Of a DNA stretch of 64,000 nt, positions 9,375-18,868 are shown one piece after another. The position numbers were made by a program, and so were the translations under genes. Numbering within the stretch: position 1 is the first letter of the stretch; each line of letters begins with the position of its first letter. The notes under the pieces were generated by a model. The model did no database searches, was not told where the DNA came from, and was given only the letters and a program-made list of their open reading frames with translations. The DNA lies in assembly GCF_017498485.1 (NCBI RefSeq), contig NZ_CP071795.1, forward strand, positions 1,798,001 through 1,862,000. Direction: 5' to 3'. The DNA comes from Polaribacter batillariae. Its GTDB lineage: Bacteria > Bacteroidota > Bacteroidia > Flavobacteriales > Flavobacteriaceae.

Positions 9375-10859
9375 TTAGCTTTTGTAAATTTTAAGTTTTG
9401 TTCCAGGTTTTAAACTTTTAACACTCCAAATATTGTTCCATTTTTTAATTTGATCGATAGAAACATTCTTATATTTTCTAGAAATTATCCATAAAGAGTC
9501 TCCTTTTTTAACTGTATAAGTTTCAAAATTTGCTTTTTTATTATTATTTGAAGCCACTTTCGTAGAAGTTTTTTTCGCAGAACTCTTTGCTATTGCTAAC
9601 TTTTTAGGATAAACACTTAATCTTTGGCCAATTTTTAAACGACTTGTTTTTAAACGATTCCATCTTTTTAAATCGCTTACTCTTACTCCAAATTTATTGG
9701 CAATTTTTCCTAAAAAATCTCCACTTTTTACTTTATAACGGATTCTTTTATCCATCTCGAAGTATTTTGGAAGTGGTTTTTCTCTTTTGGAAGCATCTGC
9801 TTCTGCCAAAGCATAAATCTCTTGCTCTTTATCTAAAAATTGAAATGTGTTTTTTCTAGGCAATGTAATCGAATAATTTTTTCCTTCTATAAAAGGAATT
9901 ACATCTAATTTGTAAGACGGGTTTAACAACTGAATTAACTCTGAACTAATTCCAGTTGTTTCTGAAACCTGATCGAAAGTTATTGTTTTTTTAACATGAA
10001 TGGTATCTGTTTCGAAATGGCGAATTTGAGGTGCATCTGCAATTAATTCGTGTTCTTTTTGATATTCAAACAAATACATTGTTGCGTAAAAAGCTGGTAC
10101 ATAACCTGCGGTTTCTGTTGGTAAAAACGGGCGAATGTTCCAATAATTTCGGTAACCGCCAGAACGTTTTATGGCTTTTGCAACGTTTCCTGGACCTGAA
10201 TTGTAGGCAGCCAATACCAAATCCCAGTCTCCAAAAACAGTAAACAAATCGGATAAATATTGACAAGCAGCAATCGTAGATTTTAATGGATCTTGGCGTT
10301 CATCTACATAAGAACTTACTTTTAATTTGTATTGTATTCCTGTAGTGTACATAAATTGCCACAAACCTGTAGCTCCAACTCTCGATTTTGCAGTTGGGTC
10401 TAAGGCAGATTCTACAATGGCTAAATATTTCATTTCCAAAGGAATATCGTATTGATCTAAATATTTTTCGAACATTGGAAAATAATATTCGGCTTTTGCC
10501 ATTAATGCTGGGTAGTATTTTTTTCGGTATTTTAAATACGATTTAATTACCTTTTCTAATGCAGGATTGTATGCTAAATGAAATGGTGTTTTGGCGTCAA
10601 TTTTTTGAAGTCTTTCTTTTAAAATTTCTGTAGATAATTCTACAGAGGCCACTTCTTTATTTTCGGCATCTTTAAGAATATAGGTTGTGGTTTCGTATAG
10701 TGGAGACTTGTATTTAGATTCCATTAACAAACTATCAATTAAAACAATATCGTAATCTGAAAATAAATCTTCTTGAGTTATTTTTTTAGGAATTGAATCT
10801 ATAGGTGCTTGTGCAAAAATATTTGCAGAAAACAGTAAAAATATTATTTGTTTTTTCAT
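9375..10859 (-). CDS. mltD: Membrane-bound lytic murein transglycosylase D-like, SLT plus two LysM
   Basis: A 494-residue periplasmic enzyme that cleaves peptidoglycan glycan strands. It has a signal peptide (about 1-17), a transglycosylase SLT domain (about 125-245) with the catalytic glutamate in AIVESALDP (Glu150) followed by GATGLWQFM and the AYNSGPGNV motif, and two LysM peptidoglycan-binding modules at the C-terminus (YKVKSGDFLGKIANKFGV and YTVKKGDSLWIISRKYKN). An alanine/lysine/serine-rich linker separates the LysMs. The gene symbol is by similarity of architecture. It is followed directly by the DUF4837 gene. Confidence 0.93.
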   Translation of the reverse strand: MKKQIIFLLFSANIFAQAPIDSIPKKITQEDLFSDYDIVLIDSLLMESKYKSPLYETTTYILKDAENKEVASVELSTEILKERLQKIDAKTPFHLAYNPALEKVIKSYLKYRKKYYPALMAKAEYYFPMFEKYLDQYDIPLEMKYLAIVESALDPTAKSRVGATGLWQFMYTTGIQYKLKVSSYVDERQDPLKSTIAACQYLSDLFTVFGDWDLVLAAYNSGPGNVAKAIKRSGGYRNYWNIRPFLPTETAGYVPAFYATMYLFEYQKEHELIADAPQIRHFETDTIHVKKTITFDQVSETTGISSELIQLLNPSYKLDVIPFIEGKNYSITLPRKNTFQFLDKEQEIYALAEADASKREKPLPKYFEMDKRIRYKVKSGDFLGKIANKFGVRVSDLKRWNRLKTSRLKIGQRLSVYPKKLAIAKSSAKKTSTKVASNNNKKANFETYTVKKGDSLWIISRKYKNVSIDQIKKWNNIWSVKSLKPGTKLKIYKS

Positions 10860-10872
10860 AAAATTGGTATGT

Positions 10873-10895
10873 CTGGTCGAACGCAGTCGAGACCT
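10873..10895. repeat. REP-like palindromic element (GTCGAACGCAGTCGAGAC type)
   Basis: A short imperfect palindrome, GGTCGAACGCAGTCGAGACC, in an intergenic gap. It belongs to the same family as the copies near 18869, 22024 and 24280 and is related to the array units at 29660-30630. Confidence 0.55.
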
Positions 10896-10977
10896 AAATA
10901 TAAGCTCTTGTTGGCTACGCTTTTATCTTTAAATTAAAATACATTTTAATTTTTAACAATGCTCAATGAGACATTTT

Positions 10978-11742
10978 TTAATTGAAATCTAACTCAATTG
11001 CAATTGGGCAATGATCGGAATGTTTTGCTTCAGATAAAATATATGCTCTCGAAATTTTGTCTTTTAAAGGTTCTGTAACCATGGCATAATCTAAACGCCA
11101 ACCTTTGTTATTTGCTCTTGCATTTGCTCTGTAACTCCACCAAGAATATTGCTGCAAATCTTTGTTTAAATATCTAAAACTATCTATTAATCCAGAGTTT
11201 ATAAAATTTCCAATCCATTCTCTTTCTTCTGGTAAAAACCCAGAAACTCCTTTCATTTTAGGGTTGTGTATGTCTATTTCTTCGTGGCAAATATTGTAAT
11301 CACCACAAATAATCAAATTCGGAATTTCTTGACGAAGTTCGTTAATGTATTCTTGAAATTCTGCCATATAATTAAGCTTAAAGTCTAATCTCTGTAAATT
11401 TGTTCCAGATGGTAAATAGAGACTCATAATAGAAACTTCATCAAAATCGATTCTAAGATTTCTTCCTTCGAAATCCATGGTTTCAATTCCTGTTCCATAT
11501 ACTATTTTATTCGGTTTTTTTTTGCTGAAGATGGCCACTCCAGAATACCCTTTCTTTTGTGCAGAATAAAAGTAATTGTAAGGGTAACCAGCTTTTTCAA
11601 AAGCTTCGATATCTAATTGGTCTTTATTTGCTTTTGTTTCTTGAATACAAATTACATCTGGACTTGCAGCTTCTAACCAATCTAAAAAGCCTTTTTTTAT
11701 CGCTGCTCTAATTCCGTTTACGTTGTATGATATTATTTTCAT
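10978..11742 (-). CDS. xth: Exodeoxyribonuclease III (AP endonuclease)
   Basis: A 254-residue DNA-repair nuclease of the exonuclease III/APE1 family, acting on abasic sites and 3' ends. All family motifs are readable: MKIISYNVNGIRAA at the N-terminus, QETKA with the metal-binding glutamate, GVAIFSKKKP, CGDYNICHEEIDIHNPK with the catalytic aspartate and asparagine, WRLDY, and SDHCPI with the catalytic histidine at the C-terminus. Full length. About 120 bases separate it from the transglycosylase gene. Confidence 0.96.
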   Translation of the reverse strand: MKIISYNVNGIRAAIKKGFLDWLEAASPDVICIQETKANKDQLDIEAFEKAGYPYNYFYSAQKKGYSGVAIFSKKKPNKIVYGTGIETMDFEGRNLRIDFDEVSIMSLYLPSGTNLQRLDFKLNYMAEFQEYINELRQEIPNLIICGDYNICHEEIDIHNPKMKGVSGFLPEEREWIGNFINSGLIDSFRYLNKDLQQYSWWSYRANARANNKGWRLDYAMVTEPLKDKISRAYILSEAKHSDHCPIAIELDFN

Positions 11743-11941
11743 TAACCTCTTTTAATTTCCCCAAAGGGAGAAAATACTCTTATTTTATTATTATTTAAAA
11801 AAACAACCTCTTTACTTCCTCTTCTTCTCCATATTGTTTGTTTGCCATTATTGTTTTTAGAGATAAAATATAAGCAAAACTGATGGAAATTGTACTATTT
11901 ATTCAAATTTTATCAAAAAAGTTTTTTTCCTTTGGAAAAGA

Positions 11942-12595
11942 TTATAGAACCATTTCTGGAATTTCTCCATCAATAATTAAAGTACCTTCTGTTGCCTTTT
12001 GAATTTCTTCTACAGAAACACCTGGTGCTCTTTCTAGCAAATAAAATGCATTGTTTTTTACTTCTAAAACAGCCAAATTCGTTACTATTTTTGTTACACA
12101 ACCAACACCAGTTAATGGAAGTGAACATTTTTTTAAAATTTTAGATTCGCCACGTTTGTTTGTGTGCATCATTGCTACAATAATATTTTCTGCAGAAGCC
12201 ACTAAATCCATGGCTCCACCCATTCCTTTTACCATTTTTCCAGGAATTTTCCAGTTGGCAATGTCTCCATTTTCGGCAACTTCCATGGCTCCTAAAATGG
12301 TTAAATCTACATGTTTGCCACGAATCATAGAAAAACTGGTTGCAGAATCGAAAAAACTTGCGCCTGGCATGGTTGTAATGGTTTGTTTACCAGCATTTAT
12401 AATATCTGCATCTTCTTCTCCTTCAAAAGGAAAAGGTCCCATGCCTAAAACGCCATTTTCGCTTTGAAATTCTACTTCTATATCTTCTCGAACATAGTTG
12501 GCAACCAAGGTAGGAATGCCAATGCCTAAGTTTACGTAAAAACCATCCTGAACTTCTTGTGCAATTCTTTTTGCAATTCCGTTTTTGTCTAACAT
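11942..12595 (-). CDS. scoB: 3-oxoacid CoA-transferase subunit B
   Basis: A 217-residue beta subunit of succinyl-CoA:3-ketoacid CoA-transferase. The catalytic glutamate lies in the SENG motif (QSENGVLGMGPFP, about residues 44-56), and further family motifs are present (GGAMDLV, HTNKRG, LPLTG). With subunit A (13007-13708) it moves CoA from succinyl-CoA to acetoacetate or a related acid. The pair would normally be adjacent. Here about 410 bases holding a dead four-helix-bundle gene separate them. Confidence 0.95.
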   Translation of the reverse strand: MLDKNGIAKRIAQEVQDGFYVNLGIGIPTLVANYVREDIEVEFQSENGVLGMGPFPFEGEEDADIINAGKQTITTMPGASFFDSATSFSMIRGKHVDLTILGAMEVAENGDIANWKIPGKMVKGMGGAMDLVASAENIIVAMMHTNKRGESKILKKCSLPLTGVGCVTKIVTNLAVLEVKNNAFYLLERAPGVSVEEIQKATEGTLIIDGEIPEMVL

Positions 12596-12628
12596 ATCAA
12601 TGTGTCAATTAAATAATTTAAAAATGTA

Positions 12629-12990
12629 TCAATTCTCTTTTCGAAATTTAACACTTGTACTTAATATTTTATATAAAATCAATCCTAATTCATTCACTTT
12701 TGAACTCAAATTTTTATGAGTTGGATAAGAGTTTGATTTCTCACATAGAATTAACCAATATTTAGTTTCCTCTAATTCTTTAGTAGCAATTTTTATTTTA
12801 TGAATAAAATCTGCTTTACTTTCAGCATTTTGAGCTTTATGAACATTTGCTCCTATGCTTGTTCCAGATTTTAATAGTTGACGAGATCTTACAAACTTTT
12901 TGATGGATTGTAAATGCTCTCAATATTCAATGATTAATAATGCAACTTCAGTTGATTTATCTATTACTGGATTTTTTATTGTTACATTAA
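12629..12990 (-). pseudogene. Four-helix-bundle protein (23S rRNA intervening-sequence type), broken
   Basis: On the minus strand a continuous frame encodes a protein of the four-helix-bundle family (PF05635/TIGR02436): NPVIDKSTEVALLIIEY, a TGA stop, then EHLQSIKKFVRSRQLLKSG, TSIGANVHKAQNAESKADF and a C-terminal half ending at a TGA in 12629-12631. The signature SGTSIGANV is intact. The internal TGA near 12920 and the lack of an ATG at the expected start mark it as a pseudogene. Genes of this family are often mobile-like and inserted in unrelated loci, which fits its position between scoA and scoB. Confidence 0.7.
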
Positions 12991-13006
12991 TAAACTGTTA
13001 TATTAA

Positions 13007-13708
13007 TTAATTGCGCTTACGAACCGTTCGTTGTTCTATTCTTTTCTCGTAATTTTTTCCTTCGAATATTCTTTGTACAAATATTCCAGGAATGTGAACA
13101 TTGTTTGGGTCTAACTCGCCAACTTCTACCAATTCTTCTACTTCTGCTACTGTAATTGTTGCTGCTCCACACATATTCGGATTAAAATTTCTTGAGGTTC
13201 CTTTAAAAACCAAATTTCCTGCAGCGTCTCCTTTCCAAGCCTTTACAAAGGCAAAATCGGCTTTAAATGCTGGTTCTAATACATACATTTTACCATCGAA
13301 TTCTCGTGTTTCTTTGCCTTCTGCAACTTCGGTTCCATAACCTGCAGGTGTATAAAAAGCAGGAAAACCAGCCTGTGCTGCTCTACATTTTTCGGCCAAA
13401 GTACCTTGTGGCGTTAATTCTACTTCCAATTCTCCAGACAACATTTGTCTTTCAAATTCGTCGTTTTCTCCTACGTAAGAAGAAATCATTTTTTTAATTT
13501 GTTTTCCTTGAAGTAAAAGACCTAAACCAAAATCATCTACGCCTGCATTGTTCGAAATACAAGTTACGTCTCTAACATTTAGTCTTACCAATTCTGCAAT
13601 GGCATTTTCTGGAATTCCACACAATCCAAAACCACCTAACATTAAAGTCATTCCACTTTTAACGCCTTTTAATGCTTCTTGAACGTTCTCTACTTTTTTG
13701 TGAATCAT
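13007..13708 (-). CDS. scoA: 3-oxoacid CoA-transferase subunit A
   Basis: A 233-residue alpha subunit of the CoA-transferase completed by scoB. The N-terminal glycine-rich CoA-binding motif ([13 protein letters not shown]) and later motifs ([44 protein letters not shown]) are present, and the length is normal. It sits upstream of scoB on the same strand with a pseudogene in the gap, and 72 bases downstream of the penicillin-binding protein gene. Confidence 0.95.
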   Translation of the reverse strand: MIHKKVENVQEALKGVKSGMTLMLGGFGLCGIPENAIAELVRLNVRDVTCISNNAGVDDFGLGLLLQGKQIKKMISSYVGENDEFERQMLSGELEVELTPQGTLAEKCRAAQAGFPAFYTPAGYGTEVAEGKETREFDGKMYVLEPAFKADFAFVKAWKGDAAGNLVFKGTSRNFNPNMCGAATITVAEVEELVEVGELDPNNVHIPGIFVQRIFEGKNYEKRIEQRTVRKRN

Positions 13709-13780
13709 ATATTTGTGTTTTAAGGATTTTACAATAAAATCTTCCCTTTTTTATATTGAGATTCTGAAACAAGTTCAGAA

Positions 13781-16057
13781 CTAGAAATCGGTATCTTCTT
13801 CTGGTATTTGTTTTTTATCTCCTTCTTTTTTCTCGTCCTTACAATTGATATTGATAGATAAATTATCTGGCTTTTCGAAAGCTTCTTTACTAATTTTTAA
13901 GGTTTTATCTGCATAACATTTTTGCATATACAACGCCCAAGAAGGTAAAGACATGGTGGCTCCTTGCCCTTTTGCAATGCCTGCAAAATGCGTTGCTCTA
14001 TCTTCTCCACCCGTCCAAACGCCTGTTGCTAAATTGGGTACAATTCCCATAAACCAACCATCTGATTGATTTTGAGTGGTTCCTGTTTTACCTGCAATGG
14101 CATTTGTGAATTTATAAGGAAAACCTGTAACAGCATCTCCTCCAGAACTCCACCCAGAACGCAAACGAACTCCAGAACCAGATTGTGTAACGCCTTCTAA
14201 TAAGTTTAAAACTACATAAGCAGATTCTTCACTTAAAACCTCTTTTGTTTGTGGCGTAAATTCTTCTAAAACGGTTCCGTTTTTATCTTCGATTCTTGTA
14301 ATGATCATTGGGCTTACTCGCAAACCTCTGTTTGCAAAAGTAGAATAGGCACTTACCATTTCTAATAAAGACAAATCTACAGCTCCTAAAGCAATGGATG
14401 GATTTGCTGGAACATCGCTTTCGATGCCTGCAGCTTTTGCCAAACGCACCACATTTTCTGGTGTAACCATATCTATTAATCTCGCAGACATGGTATTTAT
14501 AGATCCTGCCAAACCATCTTTTAAGGTTAACATTCCTCCATATTTTAAATTCGAGTTTTCTGGAGTCCAATCTTCTGGAATGCCGTATTTTCCCTTTGGA
14601 ATTGTGTAAGGTATATTTGGAAACATCTCGCAAGGAGACAATTTTAATTGATTAATTGCTGTTGCATACACAAAGGGTTTAAAAGTAGAACCTACTTGAC
14701 GCTTTTGTTGCTCTACAGCATCGAATTTAAAATGCTTGTAATTTACACCTCCCACCCATGCTTTTATATGACCTGTTTGCGGTTCTATGGATAACAAACC
14801 AGATCTTAAAAAATATTTATAATATTTAATAGAATCTATTGGCGACATAATTGTATCTATATCTCCTTTGTAAGAAAACACGCTCATTTTAGTTTTCTTC
14901 TTGAAAACTTCATTGATGTATTTTTCTGATTTTCCTGCAATTTTTAAGCGTTTGTATCTGTCGGAATTTTTCTTTCCTCTCTCTAAAATTGCATTGATAT
15001 CGCTTTGTTCGATATCGTAAAAAGGCGCTGTTTTGTTTCTTTTTTGCTCTTTAAAAAAATAGTTTTGCAAATTTGCCATATGTTCTTGTACAGCTTCTTC
15101 TGCATATTGTTGCATTCGAGAATCTATGGTTACATAAATTTTTAAGCCGTCTTTAAAAATATCGTATTCTTCGCCACTTGGTTTTGGATGACTCTGTACC
15201 CATTTTCGCATTACTTTTTGTAGGTGTCCTCTAAAATAAGTGGCATACCCTTCGTTATGACTTTCTGGAGTATAATTAATATCTAATGGTAATTGTTGTA
15301 AAGAATCTTTTTCAGCCTCTGTAATAAACCCATTTCTATTGGTTTGTTTTAAAACAACATTTCTACGTTGTTTTACTTTTGCTTCTCTTCTTAAAGGATT
15401 AAAATAAGAGGAGTTTTTTAACATGCCAACCAACATTGCAGACTCTTCTATTTTTAATTCTTTTGGTTCTTTCCCAAAATAAATTCTTGCTGCAGATCGA
15501 ATACCAACAGCCTGATTTAAGAAGTCGTACTTATTTAAATACATCGCAATAATTTCTTGCTTTGTATATTGTCTTTCTAACTTCGTGGCAACAACCCATT
15601 CTTTCATTTTTTGCCCAATTCTTAAGAAGATATTGCTTGAAGCTCTTCCTGTAAACAGCATTTTCGCTAGTTGCTGTGTAATGGTACTTGCACCTCCACT
15701 ACCTGGTTTTAAAACGGCTCTTGCTGTTCCTCTAAAATCGATTCCAGAATGTTCGTAAAAACGTTCGTCTTCTGTTGCTACTAAAGCATTTATTAAATTT
15801 TGAGGCAGTTCGTCGTAATGAATTGGTGTTCTGTTTTCTGTAGCATATTTACCAATGGTTTTTCCATCGATAGAAATAACTTCGGTTGCTAAATTTGTTT
15901 CTGGGTTTTCTAATTCTTCGAAAGTGGGTAAAGCTCCTAACCAACCCCAAGAAGCGAATAAAAATAGTAGTATTAAGAAACCAAAACCTCCTAAAACGAT
16001 TCCCCAGAACCATTTAATATATTTCTTAAAATTTGTTGTTTTCTTTTTTGCCATCAT
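13781..16057 (-). CDS. Penicillin-binding protein 1A (bifunctional class A PBP)
   Basis: A 758-residue peptidoglycan synthase. It has a short cytoplasmic lysine-rich tail, one transmembrane helix (about 15-38), a GT51 transglycosylase domain with ATEDERFYEHSGIDFRG carrying the catalytic glutamate, and a transpeptidase domain with the active-site serine in GSTFKPF (about residue 455), the second motif SINTMSA and KTGTTQNQSDGWF. The C-terminal tail is acidic and lysine-rich. It follows gldH by about 60 bases in the block ricT-gldH-PBP. As class A PBPs do, it would polymerise and crosslink glycan in the periplasm. The start is MMAKKK; the second methionine is equally plausible. Confidence 0.95.
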   Translation of the reverse strand: MMAKKKTTNFKKYIKWFWGIVLGGFGFLILLFLFASWGWLGALPTFEELENPETNLATEVISIDGKTIGKYATENRTPIHYDELPQNLINALVATEDERFYEHSGIDFRGTARAVLKPGSGGASTITQQLAKMLFTGRASSNIFLRIGQKMKEWVVATKLERQYTKQEIIAMYLNKYDFLNQAVGIRSAARIYFGKEPKELKIEESAMLVGMLKNSSYFNPLRREAKVKQRRNVVLKQTNRNGFITEAEKDSLQQLPLDINYTPESHNEGYATYFRGHLQKVMRKWVQSHPKPSGEEYDIFKDGLKIYVTIDSRMQQYAEEAVQEHMANLQNYFFKEQKRNKTAPFYDIEQSDINAILERGKKNSDRYKRLKIAGKSEKYINEVFKKKTKMSVFSYKGDIDTIMSPIDSIKYYKYFLRSGLLSIEPQTGHIKAWVGGVNYKHFKFDAVEQQKRQVGSTFKPFVYATAINQLKLSPCEMFPNIPYTIPKGKYGIPEDWTPENSNLKYGGMLTLKDGLAGSINTMSARLIDMVTPENVVRLAKAAGIESDVPANPSIALGAVDLSLLEMVSAYSTFANRGLRVSPMIITRIEDKNGTVLEEFTPQTKEVLSEESAYVVLNLLEGVTQSGSGVRLRSGWSSGGDAVTGFPYKFTNAIAGKTGTTQNQSDGWFMGIVPNLATGVWTGGEDRATHFAGIAKGQGATMSLPSWALYMQKCYADKTLKISKEAFEKPDNLSININCKDEKKEGDKKQIPEEDTDF

Positions 16058-16119
16058 AAATCTTGTCTCTTAATGTTGTAGAGATTTTATTAATTTGCTT
16101 TTTCCGTAGAAACGGGAAT

Positions 16120-16620
16120 CTATTTTATTTTTTCGATACTTAAACCAACATCTGTAATGCCTTTTAAATGAGGCATTGGATGTATTTCTCCATTTTTTCG
16201 CATTGCTTGTCGAATAGTAAACTCATATTCTCCAGAAATAGGAAACACTTTATGCTCTTTGTAAAATAATTTATTGTCTTTTATTTCTGTAAAACCATCT
16301 CCTAAAAAATGCCCAGCAGCATCTGTTATTTCGTATTGTAATGTATCTACCACTTTTGTACCATTGGGAAACTTTAATTCTGTAATTACATACAAATTAC
16401 TAAATTCGTAATCGTTATTATTTCGTATATTGATAAACAAATTTTTAGCCTGAAGGGTATCTTTTATTTCGAAATTAAAAAACACCTTTTCGTTTGCTTT
16501 CCAAGAACTATTTTCTAGTGATTTATATTGATTAAATTCCGTTTTTTTATCACAAGAAATAAAAATAACCGCAACTAAAATTAAGAAAAAAACTTTATTT
16601 CTTTTCGGAATTGCCAGCAT
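16120..16620 (-). CDS. gldH: Gliding motility lipoprotein GldH
   Basis: A 166-residue lipoprotein needed for gliding in flavobacteria. I place the start at 16618-16620 (MLAIPKRNKVFF), which gives a clean lipoprotein signal ending FISC (Cys23). A longer frame upstream merely reads ricT out of frame. The body matches the GldH family (LENSSWKANEKVFFNFEI ... GTKVVDTLQYEITDAAGHFLGDG). Its first 26 bases overlap the end of ricT, so the two are translationally linked. Together with sprA in this window it argues for a gliding, type IX-secreting organism. Confidence 0.93.
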   Translation of the reverse strand: MLAIPKRNKVFFLILVAVIFISCDKKTEFNQYKSLENSSWKANEKVFFNFEIKDTLQAKNLFINIRNNNDYEFSNLYVITELKFPNGTKVVDTLQYEITDAAGHFLGDGFTEIKDNKLFYKEHKVFPISGEYEFTIRQAMRKNGEIHPMPHLKGITDVGLSIEKIK

Positions 16621-17977
16621 TATTTGGTTTGTTATTTTTTCGAGTTCTATTATTTTTTCTTCTTGGTTTTGGTTTTGATACCCCATTTTCTGCTTTTGGC
16701 TGTTTTGGTTTGGTATTAGGGTTGGGTCTCGATTTTGGTTTTTGCTGTTGCTTATTTTGTTGTTTTGCAACTGGTTTTCTTTTTTGATTTGAATTTGATT
16801 GTGTTTTGTTTGCAACTACACCAACCGATTTTTTCTTGTTTTTATTTCTATTGTTTCTTCTTCTTTTGCTTGTTTTTGGAACATCGAAACGTGTTAAACT
16901 ATCTTGCCCAACTGCGTCTTCGAAATCTACTTTTATAGCAACCTCTACATCCGATTCATATTCTTCTAACGTTGCAGATTTCTCGTTATTCTTATTCAGT
17001 TCTATAATTTCTAAAACTTGATCTAACGTTAAACGAAACCACTTAAAACGTTCTTCTTTGTAGGTGTACCAAAGATGTTGTTTAAAAATATCCATCTTTA
17101 CAAAAACAGCTTCTCCTTTTTCTGTTTTTAAAACGATGTCTTGTTTTGGAAATGTTTTTAACGCATCTAAGTAGGTATCTAATTCAAAATTTAAACAGCA
17201 TTTTAATTTGCCACATTGTCCTGCCAATTTTAATGGGTTTAGAGACAATTGTTGGTAACGAGCTGCAGATGTAGTTACCTTTCTAAAATCTGTTAACCAA
17301 GTAGAACAACACAGCTCTCTTCCACAAGAACCAACACCACCTAACCTTGCAGCTTCTTGTCTTGCACCTACTTGTTTCATTTCTACACGAATAGAAAATG
17401 CACTTGCCAAATCTCTAATTAATTGCCTAAAATCTACACGAGTATCTGCGGTATAATAAAAAGTGGCTTTGTTTCCATCTCCTTGATATTCTACATCAGA
17501 CAGTTTCATTTGCAAACCTAAACGTCCTAAAATTTCTCTTCCTCTTCTTTGTGTTTCTTCTTCTTTGGCTCTAGATTGTTGCCAAATATCGATATCTCTT
17601 TGACTGGCTTTTCTGTAAATTTTCTTTACATCTTCGTGATCTTCGGTAATTTTACGCTTTTTCATTTGCACTTTTACCAATTCTCCTGCTAAAGAAACCG
17701 TACCAATATCGTGTCCTGGCGAACCTTCTACTGCAACAATATCGCCCATTGTTATGGGTAAATTGTTTGTGTTTTTATAAAAATGTTTTCTTCCGTTTTT
17801 AAAACGAACTTCGAAAATATTAAATCTTTCTTGTCCACTTGGTAAGGTCATATTCGATAACCAATCGAAAACGGCTAATTTACTGCCACTTCCACAGGTT
17901 CCTGACCCACAATTACCATTACTCTTACAGCCTTTTGGTACGCCATTTTCTGTTGTACCACAATTTCCACATGCCAT
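16595..17977 (-). CDS. ricT: PSP1-domain protein, RicT/YaaT-like, with basic C-terminal tail
   Basis: A 460-residue protein. The N-terminal 30 residues are cysteine- and glycine-rich (CGNCGTTENG ... GNCGSGTCGSG). The PSP1 domain spans about 60-290 and contains the conserved cysteine clusters CGRELCCSTWL and CGKLKCCLNFE, which in Bacillus RicT help bind Fe-S clusters. The last 100 residues are lysine/asparagine/glutamine-rich low complexity, which looks disordered and nucleic-acid binding. In Bacillus the Ric complex affects RNA processing; in flavobacteria the role is unknown. It is the first gene of the ricT-gldH-PBP1A run. Confidence 0.9.
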   Translation of the reverse strand: MACGNCGTTENGVPKGCKSNGNCGSGTCGSGSKLAVFDWLSNMTLPSGQERFNIFEVRFKNGRKHFYKNTNNLPITMGDIVAVEGSPGHDIGTVSLAGELVKVQMKKRKITEDHEDVKKIYRKASQRDIDIWQQSRAKEEETQRRGREILGRLGLQMKLSDVEYQGDGNKATFYYTADTRVDFRQLIRDLASAFSIRVEMKQVGARQEAARLGGVGSCGRELCCSTWLTDFRKVTTSAARYQQLSLNPLKLAGQCGKLKCCLNFELDTYLDALKTFPKQDIVLKTEKGEAVFVKMDIFKQHLWYTYKEERFKWFRLTLDQVLEIIELNKNNEKSATLEEYESDVEVAIKVDFEDAVGQDSLTRFDVPKTSKRRRNNRNKNKKKSVGVVANKTQSNSNQKRKPVAKQQNKQQQKPKSRPNPNTKPKQPKAENGVSKPKPRRKNNRTRKNNKPNNAGNSEKK

Positions 17978-18154
17978 GTAATTTTATATTTTTAGAAAAG
18001 CTCGAAGCTTTTTACTGTTCATAATTTTGATTATCAGATTGATACAAATACACAATCTTATCTTCACTAATCTGTAAATATACACATTCTCGAAGAATGA
18101 GAAAACAGGTACATAAAAGTAAATAAAATTCTATTTACTACGAAATTACACCGC

Positions 18155-18162
18155 AAATATAC
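18155..18162 (-). promoter_or_regulatory. Candidate -7 box for ricT
   Basis: The minus strand reads TATATTTG, a full match to TAnnTTTG, 177 bases before the ricT start. There is no clear -33 partner. The remaining sequence between 17978 and 18318 shows no gene, only a truncated MITE-like segment near 18287-18310. Confidence 0.35.
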
Positions 18163-18318
18163 TTTTGAAAGCTTATTGGTTTTTGCGATTTTTAGAGTTT
18201 GTACAGATTGAATTAGAATTCGTTTACAAACAATACAAGTTTTTTTAGGTTTATCGTTAATTTTTAGCGAAAGATTTGATATTGAAATTGATGATTTTTT
18301 TCTTTATATAAAAAATAA

Positions 18319-18351
18319 AAAACCTTAATTTTAAAAAAAAATTAAGGTTTT
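18319..18351 (-). terminator. Terminator downstream of tRNA-Cys
   Basis: A 14-bp perfect inverted repeat (AAAACCTTAATTTT and its complement) around an A-rich loop. It lies 15 bases past the 3' end of tRNA-Cys, with a T run on the minus strand. Confidence 0.7.
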
Positions 18352-18365
18352 AGAAATGAATGTAG

Positions 18366-18436
18366 AGGTGTCTAGCGGATTCGAACCGCTGTACATGGTT
18401 TTGCAAACCATTGCCTAGCCACTCGGCCAAGACACC
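18366..18436 (-). tRNA. tRNA-Cys (anticodon GCA)
   Basis: On the minus strand a 71-nt cloverleaf. The acceptor stem is GGTGTCT/AGACACC with discriminator U. The D arm contains GGCCGAGTGGCTAGGC, the anticodon arm is ATGGT-TTGCAAA-ACCAT with anticodon GCA, and the T arm is GCGGTTCGAATCCGC. CCA is not encoded. Confidence 0.95.
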
Positions 18437-18495
18437 TTTTGTAATTGGATTGCAAATTTACGCAAATTTACAAGTATTGCAAGTATTTTTTTGTG

Positions 18496-18852
18496 TTATC
18501 GCTTTTTTGTGAGAATAATAATTACTTCTTCTACATTTCCACCAATTGGTGGGTTAATTTTTGATACGGAAACTGTTGCTTTTTTAATTAATTTTATTTC
18601 TTTGAAAAAACGATCTAAAATTCGTTGTGCAACTTGTTCTAATAATTCAGAACGAATGGCCATTTCTTCTTTTACAATATGGTTTAAATGTACATAATCT
18701 ACAGTATCTGCTAAATTATCTGTTTTTGCAGACTTTTTTAAATCTGCTTTTACCTCTACATCTATTCTATATTCTGAGCCTATTTTTGCTTCTTCCTCTA
18801 AACAACCGTGAAAAGCGTAGAGTTTTATGTTATTTACTTTTATGATTCCCAT
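18496..18852 (-). CDS. folB: Dihydroneopterin aldolase
   Basis: A 118-residue folate-pathway enzyme converting dihydroneopterin to hydroxymethyl-dihydropterin and glycolaldehyde. The family pattern is clear: IKVNNIKLYAFHGCLEEE with the conserved glutamate, RIDVEV, DTVDY, LEQVAQRILDRFF with the catalytic region, and VSVSKINPPIGG with the C-terminal lysine. Length is normal. It stands alone between tRNA-Cys and a DUF2452 gene, with an REP-like pair upstream. Confidence 0.93.
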   Translation of the reverse strand: MGIIKVNNIKLYAFHGCLEEEAKIGSEYRIDVEVKADLKKSAKTDNLADTVDYVHLNHIVKEEMAIRSELLEQVAQRILDRFFKEIKLIKKATVSVSKINPPIGGNVEEVIIILTKKR

Positions 18853-18868
18853 AATTATTAATTTGTCA

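Noticed and set aside
11787..11841. Short minus-strand reading frame starting MANKQYGEEEEVK
   Set aside because: Seventeen codons, no conserved neighbour or ribosome-binding context to support it.
12051..12467. Plus-strand reading frame opposite scoB
   Set aside because: Antisense shadow of a clear CoA-transferase gene.
16621..16815. N-terminal extension of gldH
   Set aside because: It is the low-complexity 3' end of ricT read in another frame; the lipoprotein signal starts at 16620.
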